Positions 1 to 7,472 of a DNA stretch of 64,000 nt are shown one piece after another. How positions within the stretch are numbered: the stretch's first letter is position 1; every line of letters begins with the position of its first letter. Origin of the DNA: Desulfarculales bacterium UBA696 (lineage in GTDB: Bacteria; Desulfobacterota; Syntrophobacteria; Syntrophobacterales; Syntrophobacteraceae). The position numbers were made by a program, and so were the translations under genes. The notes beneath the pieces are model-generated. The model saw only the letters and a program-made list of their open reading frames with translations, had not been told where the DNA came from and did no database searches. The stretch lies in the NCBI GenBank assembly GCA_002298995.1, contig DBMO01000069.1:1-64000 (forward strand), read 5' to 3'.

Positions 1-172
1 CGGAAACATTACCATTAATTCCGCAGGTTTTCGCAACCTCCTCATAGATAAAATCAAAGTCTATGAGCCGCTTTATCTTGCGCAGAGGGTGGTCAGAACG
101 CACCTTCTGCTCAAGAGAGAAGCCATGGTAGAAGAGCTTAATTTGTTGGCCTTTGGCCTTACGCCCCATCAT
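1..172 (-). mobile_element. Transposase, N-terminal fragment (IS1182/DUF772 type), runs off the window
   Basis: Reading the minus strand from an ATG at 172, an open frame continues to base 1 and beyond the window edge (57 codons visible). It begins MMGRKAKGQQ and contains the DHPLRKI-x-RLIDFDFIYEE pattern that I recognise as the N-terminus of IS1182-like transposases of the DUF772 group, which bind the element ends and carry a DDE nuclease further on. A purine-rich GAGGAGG lies about 13 bases upstream of the start. The catalytic part is outside the window, so intactness cannot be judged. Sequence around 305-321 resembles a block at 31519-31535 and may be near the end of the element. Confidence 0.72.
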
Positions 173-304
173 ATAGAGCCGCCGCCTCCTCGGTTCAAAA
201 TGATGGGCCAATTTACCACAATTGGTTAGTAAATACACGTATTTAAGTCCATATTTGCAAGCACTTTGGCGCATTTTTTACAGGAAATTAGAGTAGGTGG
301 ACAC

Positions 305-382
305 ATTTGGGCAACAGCCCCTAAAACCCGTGCCACCGTGCTAAACGCACTTTTGTGGTGCAGGTTTTCCAGCCTGCTGACA
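305..382. repeat. IS-end-like and REP-like dispersed sequences upstream of holB
   Basis: The 17-mer at 305-321 matches 31519-31535 at 16 of 17 positions. Reverse-complemented, 355-379 resembles 33376-33399 (about 20 of 24 positions) and contains a short hairpin (GCAGG ... CCTGC). The interval holds no gene and separates the transposase fragment from holB. The copies look like debris of mobile or REP-like elements. Confidence 0.4.
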
Positions 383-398
383 ATTGGAGGACTGACGG

Positions 399-1430
399 GT
401 GGCGCTTGGCGACATCAAGGGCCAGCAAAGGGCCGTACGCTTTCTAAAGCAGCTTGTGAGAAGGGACATGGTCCCGCACGCCTTCCTTTTCACGGGAATG
501 CCCGGAACCGGAAGGCTGGCGGCGGCCTTCGAGCTTGCGAGGGCGCTCGAATGCCTGGACCCCCAAGATTCTGACTCATGCGGCCAATGCGGGGCTTGCC
601 GGAAGATCGACCAGGGGATCCACCCCGACCTGATCCAGGTCCGAAGCGACGGGGCCTTTATTAAAATCGAGCAAATCCGAGAACTGCGGGAGCGTTTTCG
701 ATTCCGACCGTTTGAAGGCAAATGGCGGATTGTTATAATTCAGGACGCGCAAAGGTTGAGAGAAGAGGCGGCCAATGCGATTTTAAAAGTCCTGGAGGAG
801 CCGCCGCGAGGAAATCTTTTCATCCTGATCGCCCCGGAGGCCCAGATGCTTTTGCCGACGATAGTATCCCGCTGCTGCCAGGTCAGATTTCAGCCGCTTG
901 GAGATGATATCGTCGCGGACTGGCTGGTTCGGGAGAGCGGGCTCTCAATTGAGGATGCAGCCGAGGTGGCGCGCCTTTCGGCAGGGAGCCTCGATGCCGC
1001 CCGGCGGCTGACCGAGGAAGACCGGATCGCGGGCTGGAAAAGAGTCCTCGCTAACGTGGAAAGCCTTGAAAGGCTTTCGCTTTTAGACTTATTTTCAATG
1101 ACCGCCAAATGGGGTGGCACCCGTGAGCAGGTCGAAAAGGACCTGGAGTGCATCAGGCTATGGGCGCGCGACCTCATAGTGCTTCGCCTTGGCGGGAACC
1201 GGCCGCTTACGTTCGAGCTGGACCAGGGAACAGTTGAGGCGGTTCGGGATATCGCTCCCGAGCGCCTTTTCAGGTTGTATCACGATATTGAAGAGGCAAC
1301 GCGGAACCTTAAAATAAACGTCAACCTGCAGTTGACACTCGAAGGTATCTGCCTGGCCATAAAGGATTCGCTCTATGGAAAAGGTGATTGGCATTCGTTT
1401 TCGAAAGGGAGGCAAAATCTACCACTTTGA
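399..1430 (+). CDS. holB: DNA polymerase III subunit delta-prime
   Basis: Clamp-loader subunit of the replicative polymerase, which opens the beta clamp together with delta and the tau/gamma subunits. The 343-residue protein has an AAA+ fold. A P-loop-like GMPGTGR lies at 33-39, with Arg where an ATP-binding subunit has Lys, as is common in delta-prime. Zinc ligands are C52, C61, C64 and C67, a Walker B-like IIQDAQR is near 113-119, and the SRC arginine-finger motif is at 157-159. Translation starts at GTG 399 behind TTGGAGG at 384-390. The C-terminus overlaps the next gene by 56 bases, so the two are probably translationally coupled. Family assignment is firm; the exact end of the conserved part is less so because the last 20 residues look atypical. 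Confidence 0.93.
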   Translation: MALGDIKGQQRAVRFLKQLVRRDMVPHAFLFTGMPGTGRLAAAFELARALECLDPQDSDSCGQCGACRKIDQGIHPDLIQVRSDGAFIKIEQIRELRERFRFRPFEGKWRIVIIQDAQRLREEAANAILKVLEEPPRGNLFILIAPEAQMLLPTIVSRCCQVRFQPLGDDIVADWLVRESGLSIEDAAEVARLSAGSLDAARRLTEEDRIAGWKRVLANVESLERLSLLDLFSMTAKWGGTREQVEKDLECIRLWARDLIVLRLGGNRPLTFELDQGTVEAVRDIAPERLFRLYHDIEEATRNLKINVNLQLTLEGICLAIKDSLYGKGDWHSFSKGRQNLPL

Positions 1431-2205
1431 TCCCGGCGATTACTCCCCCAAAAAAGACGACTACGTCATAGTCAATACGGAACAGGGAATAGGGCTGGGG
1501 CAGGTGGTCGATACGCCGCACCAGCTGGATTCGCGCATGCAACCCTCCGAAATCAAAAGGATCGAGCGGCCCGCAACGGAAGATGAAATCCAGCAGCATT
1601 TCAAAAATATGGAAGTTGAAACCGATGCCAAAACCTATTGCCTGGAGCGAATAACGGCCCACGAGCTTCCCATGAGCCTGGTGGATGTCGAGTACTTTTT
1701 CGACGGCAGCAAGATTATCTTCTACTTTACGGCGGACGGGAGGGTGGACTTCCGCGAGCTGCTAAAGGACCTCGTTCGCAGGCTTCGCACGAGGGTCGAA
1801 CTCCGGCAGATCGGCATCCGCAACCAGGCAAAGATGGTAGGGGGCCTAGGGGGCTGCGGAAGGCCGCTTTGCTGCGCATCTTTCCTCAAGAACTTTCACG
1901 CCGTATCCATCAAGATGGCCAAGGAGCAAAACCTTAGCCTCAACCCGGCTAAAATATCCGGCGCCTGCGGCAGGCTCATGTGCTGCCTCCAGTACGAATT
2001 CGAGACCTACAAGGACCTCAAGAAGGATATGCCCAAAATCGGCAAGAAGGTGGAAATCCCCGAGGGCAAGGGCAAGGTAGTGCGGCAAAACGTTATGAGC
2101 CGATGCTACACCGTACTGCTCGAAGACGGAAAGGAAGTGGACATAAATCTCGACAAGGCCTGCAGCGGCGAGTGCAGGTGCCCCAATCCCAACGGAAAGA
2201 GATAA
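1375..2205 (+). CDS. ricT: PSP1-domain protein, RicT/YaaT family
   Basis: RicT-type protein of 276 residues. In Bacillus the RicAFT complex carries iron-sulfur clusters and supports RNase Y-dependent mRNA maturation, sporulation and competence; the role in Gram-negative bacteria is not settled. The PSP1 domain spans about 61-146. Conserved cysteines are C161, C166 and C167, then C198, C203 and C204, with a further C-x3-C-x-C cluster at 263-269, all likely metal or cluster ligands. The gene overlaps holB and ends 8 bases before metG, forming a holB-ricT-metG operon typical of deltaproteobacteria. The extra C-terminal cysteine cluster is visible here; I cannot say how widespread it is. Confidence 0.9.
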   Translation: MEKVIGIRFRKGGKIYHFDPGDYSPKKDDYVIVNTEQGIGLGQVVDTPHQLDSRMQPSEIKRIERPATEDEIQQHFKNMEVETDAKTYCLERITAHELPMSLVDVEYFFDGSKIIFYFTADGRVDFRELLKDLVRRLRTRVELRQIGIRNQAKMVGGLGGCGRPLCCASFLKNFHAVSIKMAKEQNLSLNPAKISGACGRLMCCLQYEFETYKDLKKDMPKIGKKVEIPEGKGKVVRQNVMSRCYTVLLEDGKEVDINLDKACSGECRCPNPNGKR

Positions 2206-2213
2206 GGGAGCTG

Positions 2214-4250
2214 ATGGAGCGATTCTACGTCACCACGCCTATTTACTATGTAAACGCCGAACCTCACATTGGGCACGCATACACCACCATCGTAGCCGAC
2301 GTAATGAACCGTTTCCACAAGCTGATGGGCTACAGGACCTTCTTTCTTACCGGAACCGACGAGCACGGGGACAAGATCGTCCAGGCCGCCCAGGAAGCCG
2401 GGATGGAGCCCAAGGAATACGCGGACAGGATAAGCGGGCTATTCCGCCAGACATGGCCGAAGCTCGCGATCACCAACGATAAATTCATTCGCACAACCGA
2501 CCCCGAGCACGTCAATGTGGTGCAGGACGTGCTGCAAAAGGTCCATGATGCGGGCGATATATACTTCAGCTCATACAAGGGACAGTACTGCGTCGGCTGC
2601 GAGCGGTTCTACACCGAGCGCGAACTGGTGGACGGAAAGTGCCCGGACCACGACAAGCCGCTGGTCGAGCGCGAAGAGGCCAACTACTTTTTCCGCATGA
2701 GCAAATACCAGGACTGGCTTATCGGGTACATCAAGGATAATCCCGAGGCGATCCGGCCGGAGCGCTACAAAAACGAAGTGCTCTCATTTCTTAAAGAGCC
2801 GCTCGAAGACCTTTGCATATCGAGACCCGTCGAGCGCCTCTCTTGGGGAATTCCGCTTCCCTTCGACAACAGGTATGTCACATATGTCTGGTTTGACGCT
2901 CTCATAAACTATATCTCCGCCCCGGGATACCCGGAGGGTGAACTCTTCCGCGAATTCTGGCCGGTCGCGCAGCACACCGTCGCAAAAGACATCCTGAAGC
3001 CCCACGGCATCTATTGGCCGACCATGCTAAAAGCAGCGGGCGTCCCAATGTACCGCCACCTGAACGTACACGGGTACTGGAAAATCGCCGAAGGCAAGAT
3101 GAGCAAAAGCCACGGCACGGTGGTGCGGCCGCTCGACCTTGTGCCTGTCTACGGCCTGGATGCTTTCCGCTATTTTCTGCTTCGCGAGATGGTCTTCGGC
3201 CTTGATTCGAATTTCAGCGAAGATGCCCTGGTGCAAAGAATAAACGCCGACCTGGCAAACGACCTCGGAAACCTCTTTAGCCGCACCCTGGCAATGACAT
3301 CGAGGTATTTCGACGGAAAAGTCCCGCCCTTCGGCGCCGAACCCAACGAGGAGGACAGGGGGCTTCGCAACATGGCGAAGAATGCCGCGGAGGAGTTCAC
3401 GCGCGAAATTCCCGAACTCGGGTTCCACAAGGCCCTGATGGCAATCTGGGAGTGCATAAGCGCTGCAAACAAATATATCGACTACGTCGCCCCGTGGGCG
3501 TTGGCGAAAGAAGAGAGCCTGCAGCCGCGACTCCAGACAGTAATGCGCACTCTCCTGGAGGTAAACAAGACGGTTGCGGTGCTGATCTCCCCCTTTATGC
3601 CCGAAACCGCCGAAAAGATGCTCGACCGGCTGGGAATATCGAAGAAGGCGATGGACCTGCGCCTTGAACAGGATGCCCGGTGGGGTACCCTGGAGGAAGG
3701 AAAAGCTGTTTCCAAGGGCGAAGCGCTTTTTCCGAGAATCGAACTTGGCGGGGCAAAGAAAACGGAAAAACCTGAAAAAGCCGGAAAATTAAAAACAACC
3801 ACACAGCCCGAGAAGGCAATACCAACTCCTCAGGCAAAACCCGCCTCGCAGCCCGTGCAGGCAATTGCCGCGGCCGGTGCTGCTGCCTCCGCCGGCGCAG
3901 CCGGAACGGCGGCAGTCGATCTGGACTCCGAGACCATCGATATAGATACCTTCCGCAAAATCGATCTGCGAATAGGGCTGATCCGACAAGCCGAAAGAGT
4001 CCCCCGATCTGAGAAGCTGGTGAAACTCATCATCGATATAGGCGAAGAACGCCAGGTGGTCGCCGGAATCGCCCAAACCCACTCCCCCGACGACCTGGTT
4101 GGAAAACAGGTCGTAATCGTAGCCAACCTCAAGCCCGCAAAACTTATGGGCATCCAATCCCACGGAATGGTCCTCGCCGTCCGCGACGGAAATGACCTGA
4201 AGCTGCTGGTCCCTGAAAAAGAAGTCACGCCGGGGGGGAAGGTCTCTTAA
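2214..4250 (+). CDS. metG: Methionyl-tRNA synthetase with C-terminal tRNA-binding domain
   Basis: Charges tRNA-Met with methionine for initiation and elongation. The 678-residue protein has HIGH at 18-21, a zinc-knuckle region (CVGC ... CPDH) in the connective domain, and KMSKS at 295-299. The anticodon-binding helical domain follows. A low-complexity Ala/Pro/Lys linker at about 520-570 leads to an EMAP/Arc1p-like OB fold from about 575 to the end, which dimerises the enzyme and aids tRNA binding. A longer open frame exists upstream, but the ATG at 2214 follows GGGAGCTG and gives the canonical N-terminus MERFYVTTP. It is third in the holB-ricT-metG operon. Confidence 0.97.
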   Translation: MERFYVTTPIYYVNAEPHIGHAYTTIVADVMNRFHKLMGYRTFFLTGTDEHGDKIVQAAQEAGMEPKEYADRISGLFRQTWPKLAITNDKFIRTTDPEHVNVVQDVLQKVHDAGDIYFSSYKGQYCVGCERFYTERELVDGKCPDHDKPLVEREEANYFFRMSKYQDWLIGYIKDNPEAIRPERYKNEVLSFLKEPLEDLCISRPVERLSWGIPLPFDNRYVTYVWFDALINYISAPGYPEGELFREFWPVAQHTVAKDILKPHGIYWPTMLKAAGVPMYRHLNVHGYWKIAEGKMSKSHGTVVRPLDLVPVYGLDAFRYFLLREMVFGLDSNFSEDALVQRINADLANDLGNLFSRTLAMTSRYFDGKVPPFGAEPNEEDRGLRNMAKNAAEEFTREIPELGFHKALMAIWECISAANKYIDYVAPWALAKEESLQPRLQTVMRTLLEVNKTVAVLISPFMPETAEKMLDRLGISKKAMDLRLEQDARWGTLEEGKAVSKGEALFPRIELGGAKKTEKPEKAGKLKTTTQPEKAIPTPQAKPASQPVQAIAAAGAAASAGAAGTAAVDLDSETIDIDTFRKIDLRIGLIRQAERVPRSEKLVKLIIDIGEERQVVAGIAQTHSPDDLVGKQVVIVANLKPAKLMGIQSHGMVLAVRDGNDLKLLVPEKEVTPGGKVS

Positions 4251-4276
4251 GCCTGGCCCCCTTACTAATCCTAACA

Positions 4277-4443
4277 CTTAGGACTTATCCGTAAATAAGG
4301 TTGCATCGCCAACAGGATGTTAGAATGTAGGGTGGGCACGGTTTTTTCGTGCCCACCGACTGTTGATTCATCTAAATTCGCGACCGGAGGGCACGAAAAA
4401 ACCGTGCCCACCCTACATGTGCTTATTTACGGACAAATCCTTA
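4277..4443. repeat. MITE-like element: nested inverted repeats between metG and cbiO
   Basis: A perfect 30-base inverted repeat has arms at 4325-4354 and 4389-4418. It is nested within an outer imperfect inverted repeat of about 21 bases with arms at 4278-4298 and 4421-4442. Each inner arm is itself nearly self-complementary (a GGTGGGCACG stem around a T-run), so several alternative hairpins are possible. The element is about 165 bp, carries no gene, and its right end coincides with the cbiO stop codon at 4441-4443. This architecture suggests a non-autonomous mobile element or a REP/BIME-like repeat. It may also serve as a bidirectional terminator for the convergent metG and cbiO. Confidence 0.7.
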
Positions 4444-5193
4444 ATTATTGTTGCAGACAGGGCACCCCTGCAACCTCAAAGGCTTTTCCAGACCTCCTGT
4501 GTGGAGAAGTTTCTCATTCCCTAGAATATCGACTGTCGGCCCATCGGCAATAACAGAGCCGTTCTTTAGAATGATTGTTCGCGTGCATACGTCGAGGGCC
4601 ATGTCCAGGTCGTGGGTGGCTATGATTCGGGTGTGTTCGAAGCGCTTCAGGAGTCCGATCAGCTCGCGTCTGGCCCTGGGGTCGAGGTTGGAGGTGGGCT
4701 CGTCCATGAACAGGACGCTTGGGGACATGGAAAGGACCGTGGCGATGGCGACCCTGCGCTTTTCTCCACCTGAGAGCCTGTAGGGCGGGCGGTTTCTCAG
4801 GTGGGTTGCGCCGACGGTATTGAGGGCGTTAACGACCCGTTGTTCGACTTCTTCGGGGGGGAACCCGAGATTAAGCGGCGCAAAGGCTACATCGTCGTAG
4901 ACCAGGGGCATGAACAGCTGGTCGTCGGGGTCCTGAAAAACCATCCCGATATTGCGGCGCACCTGCGGTATCGTTTTTTTGGTGAGTGGAAGGTGGCCGA
5001 TACGCACTTCGCCCGATTGGGGGACAAGGCATCCGGCAAGGTGGAGCAGAAGGGTCGATTTGCCGGCGCCGTTCGAGCCTACCAGGGCAACCGATTCGCC
5101 ATGGGTAACAGTGAACGATACCCCGCCAAGAGCAGGGGTGCCGTCGGGGTAACTATACTCAAGGTCAATCACTTCAACAATGTGATGGCTCAT
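4441..5193 (-). CDS. cbiO: Energy-coupling ABC ATPase of the Ni/Co transporter
   Basis: ATP-binding subunit of an ECF-type nickel or cobalt importer on the cytoplasmic face. In its 250 residues are Walker A GSNGAGKS at 39-46, the Q-loop Gln at about 86, the ABC signature LSGGE at 140-144, Walker B LFMDEP at about 161-166, and the switch His in ATHD. The gene overlaps cbiQ by 4 bases, so it is the last member of a cbiM-cbiQ-cbiO operon. The last three codons and the stop abut a MITE-like repeat, so the C-terminus (GCPVCNNN) may have been altered by that insertion. Specificity for nickel versus cobalt cannot be read from this subunit. Confidence 0.93.
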   Translation of the reverse strand: MSHHIVEVIDLEYSYPDGTPALGGVSFTVTHGESVALVGSNGAGKSTLLLHLAGCLVPQSGEVRIGHLPLTKKTIPQVRRNIGMVFQDPDDQLFMPLVYDDVAFAPLNLGFPPEEVEQRVVNALNTVGATHLRNRPPYRLSGGEKRRVAIATVLSMSPSVLFMDEPTSNLDPRARRELIGLLKRFEHTRIIATHDLDMALDVCTRTIILKNGSVIADGPTVDILGNEKLLHTGGLEKPLRLQGCPVCNNN

Positions 5194-6002
5194 TTTGCCA
5201 GTCCTGAAAACATGTCGCCCAGCAAATAGGGCAGGTTAAATAGCCGCAGCAGAATAAAAAGAGCTGTCCAACCCGATAAAAACAAAATATCACGACGGTT
5301 TACCTTCAGCGGGTAGGCCAGCCGGATTTCACCGTCGAAGCCCCGGGAAAGCATGGCGATATGGATGCGCTGTGCCCGGTCCAGTGTCCGCAGCAGCAAA
5401 TTTCCGATCATCGAACCGAATACCCTTATCCCCATGCCCTTTCCATCAAATGAACGAAGGGACCTGGCGCGCGCCATGCGGCCTGCTTCTTCGGTCAGGA
5501 CGAAAATGTAGCGGTATAGAAATAGGAGCTGTACGACAAACCCGCGCGGCACTCCCAATCTTTCAAGGGCCATGCATACCGCGTTAAATCCGGTGGTGGC
5601 TATCAGGGCCAGGACAGTGAATACCGTCAGTGCGAACCTGATCATTATGGATGCAAATGAGAGCCATCCGCCTGAAATACCAACCGGTCCGATGTGGAAT
5701 GAGACATTACTGTCCAGAAAGGGATTCCAGATCCCGATTAGAAAGGCAAAAGGAGCCGCTAGCAAGACCTTCCTTAGAAGATATTTGAAGGGCAGGTTAC
5801 CCAAGGCGATTAAGAAAATGGGGTATATGGCGAAAGGCATCAGGGCCGATATCTGATACCTGTCCAAGGACATAATCGAGACAATAAATACCACGGTGGC
5901 TAAGAGTTTTACGCGCGGGTCAAGCCTGTGGATGCAGGTCGTCTGGTTGGACAGGGCGTCCAGATGGTTTACGTCAAAAAGAGAGGAACTGATGGTTGAC
6001 AT
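5190..6002 (-). CDS. cbiQ: Energy-coupling transmembrane protein of the Ni/Co transporter
   Basis: T-component of the ECF transporter, linking CbiO ATP hydrolysis to CbiM. From ATG 6002 it is 270 residues, with the conserved start region HRLDPRVKLL, several hydrophobic segments in the first two thirds, and the cytoplasmic coupling helices with Ala-Arg motifs (RMARARSLR). A longer frame extends to 6083 but would overlap the upstream gene, and it lacks family similarity. The ATG at 6002 lies 10 bases after the cbiM stop, consistent with coupled translation. Confidence 0.9.
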   Translation of the reverse strand: MSTISSSLFDVNHLDALSNQTTCIHRLDPRVKLLATVVFIVSIMSLDRYQISALMPFAIYPIFLIALGNLPFKYLLRKVLLAAPFAFLIGIWNPFLDSNVSFHIGPVGISGGWLSFASIMIRFALTVFTVLALIATTGFNAVCMALERLGVPRGFVVQLLFLYRYIFVLTEEAGRMARARSLRSFDGKGMGIRVFGSMIGNLLLRTLDRAQRIHIAMLSRGFDGEIRLAYPLKVNRRDILFLSGWTALFILLRLFNLPYLLGDMFSGLAK

Positions 6003-6012
6003 GCCGCTCGGC

Positions 6013-7068
6013 TCAAGACCTGTTCTGAAGTTTTCGCAGAAACCAGCCGATAAAGAAGGCCAGAAGCAGGGTCGTTGCTCCACCTATCAGTCCGGATAAA
6101 GATGTTCCGGCATTAACCGAACCCCAGGCCTCATCTTTGCCCGATTCGACCCTGACCTCTTTGCCATCTGACTTGACGGAATCATTCCCTTTGAAGCTGT
6201 AGCCGGGCAGAAATGCCGCTTTTTCCTGTATCTTGGCAAACAGAGCGTGCAGACGGGTTTCCGGGGCCTTGAGTTCCTCTTTGCCCGCGGCTCGGTAAAT
6301 AGACCATTCCAACCCGTCGGGATTTGCCGATGCAAACCAGGAAAGCGTGCCTCCAATGACAGCGGCAAATACCGCAAACCCAACCAGGACCTTTTTCATC
6401 GAAGTTGAGCGGATCGAGGCAGAACTTCCGGTTAACTCCAAAATTTCCGGCCGTGCTTTCCAGACAAAGGTTACCACTGCGGCGGTGACTAACCCTTCCA
6501 CAATTCCTATGGCTAAATGAATCGGCTGCATCAGCAGCAAAAAGCTCGTAAACGGAATTTCCGATACGCCCGAGAGCCAGGTCTCCAAGACCACCCCGAA
6601 TGCCCCCATCTGCAGGCTGGCGATAGATGCTGCTATCGAACCTATAAGGATGCGGTTTCGGTTTGGATCTTTTCCGGCAATCTTTTTGTAGATCAGCGGA
6701 TAAGCCATAAAACAGGAGAAAAAAGCAAGGTTTATAATATTGCACCCCAGCGCGAGAAGGCCGCCGTCTGCAAAAAAGAGTGTCTGGATTGTAAGTACCG
6801 ATGCCATTACGAGGAAGGCGGCGTTCGACCCCAGCAAAACCGCGAGGATCATCCCTCCGCCGATGTGTCCGCTCGAACCCGTGGCCGGAATGGTAAAATT
6901 GATCATCTGGGCGGCAAAGATGAAAGCCCCCAAAACGCCCATCAGGGGAACCACCCGGTCGTCCATGTCCTCTTTGAGCTTCTTTGCGCCGTGGAGGACC
7001 ATGCCTGCCGTGGCAGCCAGCATAGCGCCGCCGACAGCTGGAGAAATCAGGGCATCGGCCATGTGCAT
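6013..7068 (-). CDS. cbiM: CbiM/NikM-type substrate-binding membrane protein with C-terminal PDGLE domain
   Basis: S-component of an ECF nickel or cobalt importer, 351 residues. It starts with the metal-binding N-terminus MHMADAL, in which His2 is a ligand in the family, at ATG 7068. Six to seven hydrophobic segments fill residues 1-220. A second part at about 230-351 has an N-terminal membrane anchor, a periplasmic stretch opening with PDGLEWS, and a final membrane helix. This PDGLE domain is the CbiN/NikN-like partner fused to CbiM in many nickel systems. The fused form and the MADALISP start favour nickel, but that is inference. The upstream leader carries an attenuator-like structure. Confidence 0.9.
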   Translation of the reverse strand: MHMADALISPAVGGAMLAATAGMVLHGAKKLKEDMDDRVVPLMGVLGAFIFAAQMINFTIPATGSSGHIGGGMILAVLLGSNAAFLVMASVLTIQTLFFADGGLLALGCNIINLAFFSCFMAYPLIYKKIAGKDPNRNRILIGSIAASIASLQMGAFGVVLETWLSGVSEIPFTSFLLLMQPIHLAIGIVEGLVTAAVVTFVWKARPEILELTGSSASIRSTSMKKVLVGFAVFAAVIGGTLSWFASANPDGLEWSIYRAAGKEELKAPETRLHALFAKIQEKAAFLPGYSFKGNDSVKSDGKEVRVESGKDEAWGSVNAGTSLSGLIGGATTLLLAFFIGWFLRKLQNRS

Positions 7069-7216
7069 TTCGGGAATCCTCTTTTTTCGGCGGGCTGGCT
7101 TGGCCAACAAAAAAGGCCGGAGCATGCCCTCCTGGAGAACATGTCGGCCTTCGTGACCAACTATATGAGAAAATATCGGCTTGCCTGTGACGGGGCTTCA
7201 TGCCCTTTTGGCCTAA
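7069..7216 (-). promoter_or_regulatory. cbiM leader with mutually exclusive antiterminator and terminator hairpins (candidate metal/cofactor riboswitch)
   Basis: From the predicted start site near 7210 the minus-strand RNA has about 140 untranslated bases. It begins with a small hairpin, 7193-7205 (GGGC-AUGAA-GCCC). It then offers an antiterminator GUUGGUC-ACGAA-GGCCGAC (7143-7161). The same GGCCG segment can instead pair with CGGCCUU downstream, forming a terminator hairpin 7113-7151 followed by UUUUUUG. That competition is the layout of a transcriptional attenuator. I could not match it to the B12, NiCo, Moco or other classes I know by their conserved boxes, so the ligand is open; nickel or cobalt is the natural guess from the genes controlled. 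Confidence 0.6.
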
Positions 7217-7245
7217 CAGATAGCCCGGATGTGGTTTTATGTCAA
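7217..7245 (-). promoter_or_regulatory. Sigma-70 promoter of the cbiM-cbiQ-cbiO operon
   Basis: On the minus strand TTGACA (7240-7245) is separated by 17 bases from TATCTG (7217-7222). The -35 is perfect and the -10 has four of six consensus bases. Transcription would begin near 7210, about 142 bases before the cbiM start. Confidence 0.6.
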
Positions 7246-7369
7246 TGTTTAATGGCGATTTATGCCTCTGGGCGAACCCGCGGGAATCGATGCATGCAAC
7301 GCCGTGCATTTTGATTCATGCGGTGTTCCAATTTGGCGGCTGATCTGATATTTTGACTCGATTTCCTAT

Positions 7370-7375
7370 TATAAT
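7370..7375 (+). promoter_or_regulatory. Possible -10 element upstream of leuS
   Basis: A perfect TATAAT sits 98 bases before the leuS start. The sequence 17 bases upstream is a poor -35, and TTGACT lies only 11 bases upstream, which is too close. A promoter here is plausible but weakly supported. Confidence 0.3.
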
Positions 7376-7472
7376 TCATCCTGCTCGCCATAACCGGCAG
7401 TTTATAACGATAGCTCAAACCTGCAGCGGCAGGTGCGCCGCCGGCCCGTTTTTTGGGATAGAAGGGATTGTG

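Noticed and set aside
399..430. Loss of ATPase function in HolB because P-loop Lys is Arg
   Set aside because: Delta-prime subunits commonly have non-functional P-loops, so this is expected.
6013..7309. 375-codon alternative frame overlapping cbiM (6182-7309)
   Set aside because: Off-frame shadow; the CbiM/PDGLE motifs are in the 6013-7068 frame.
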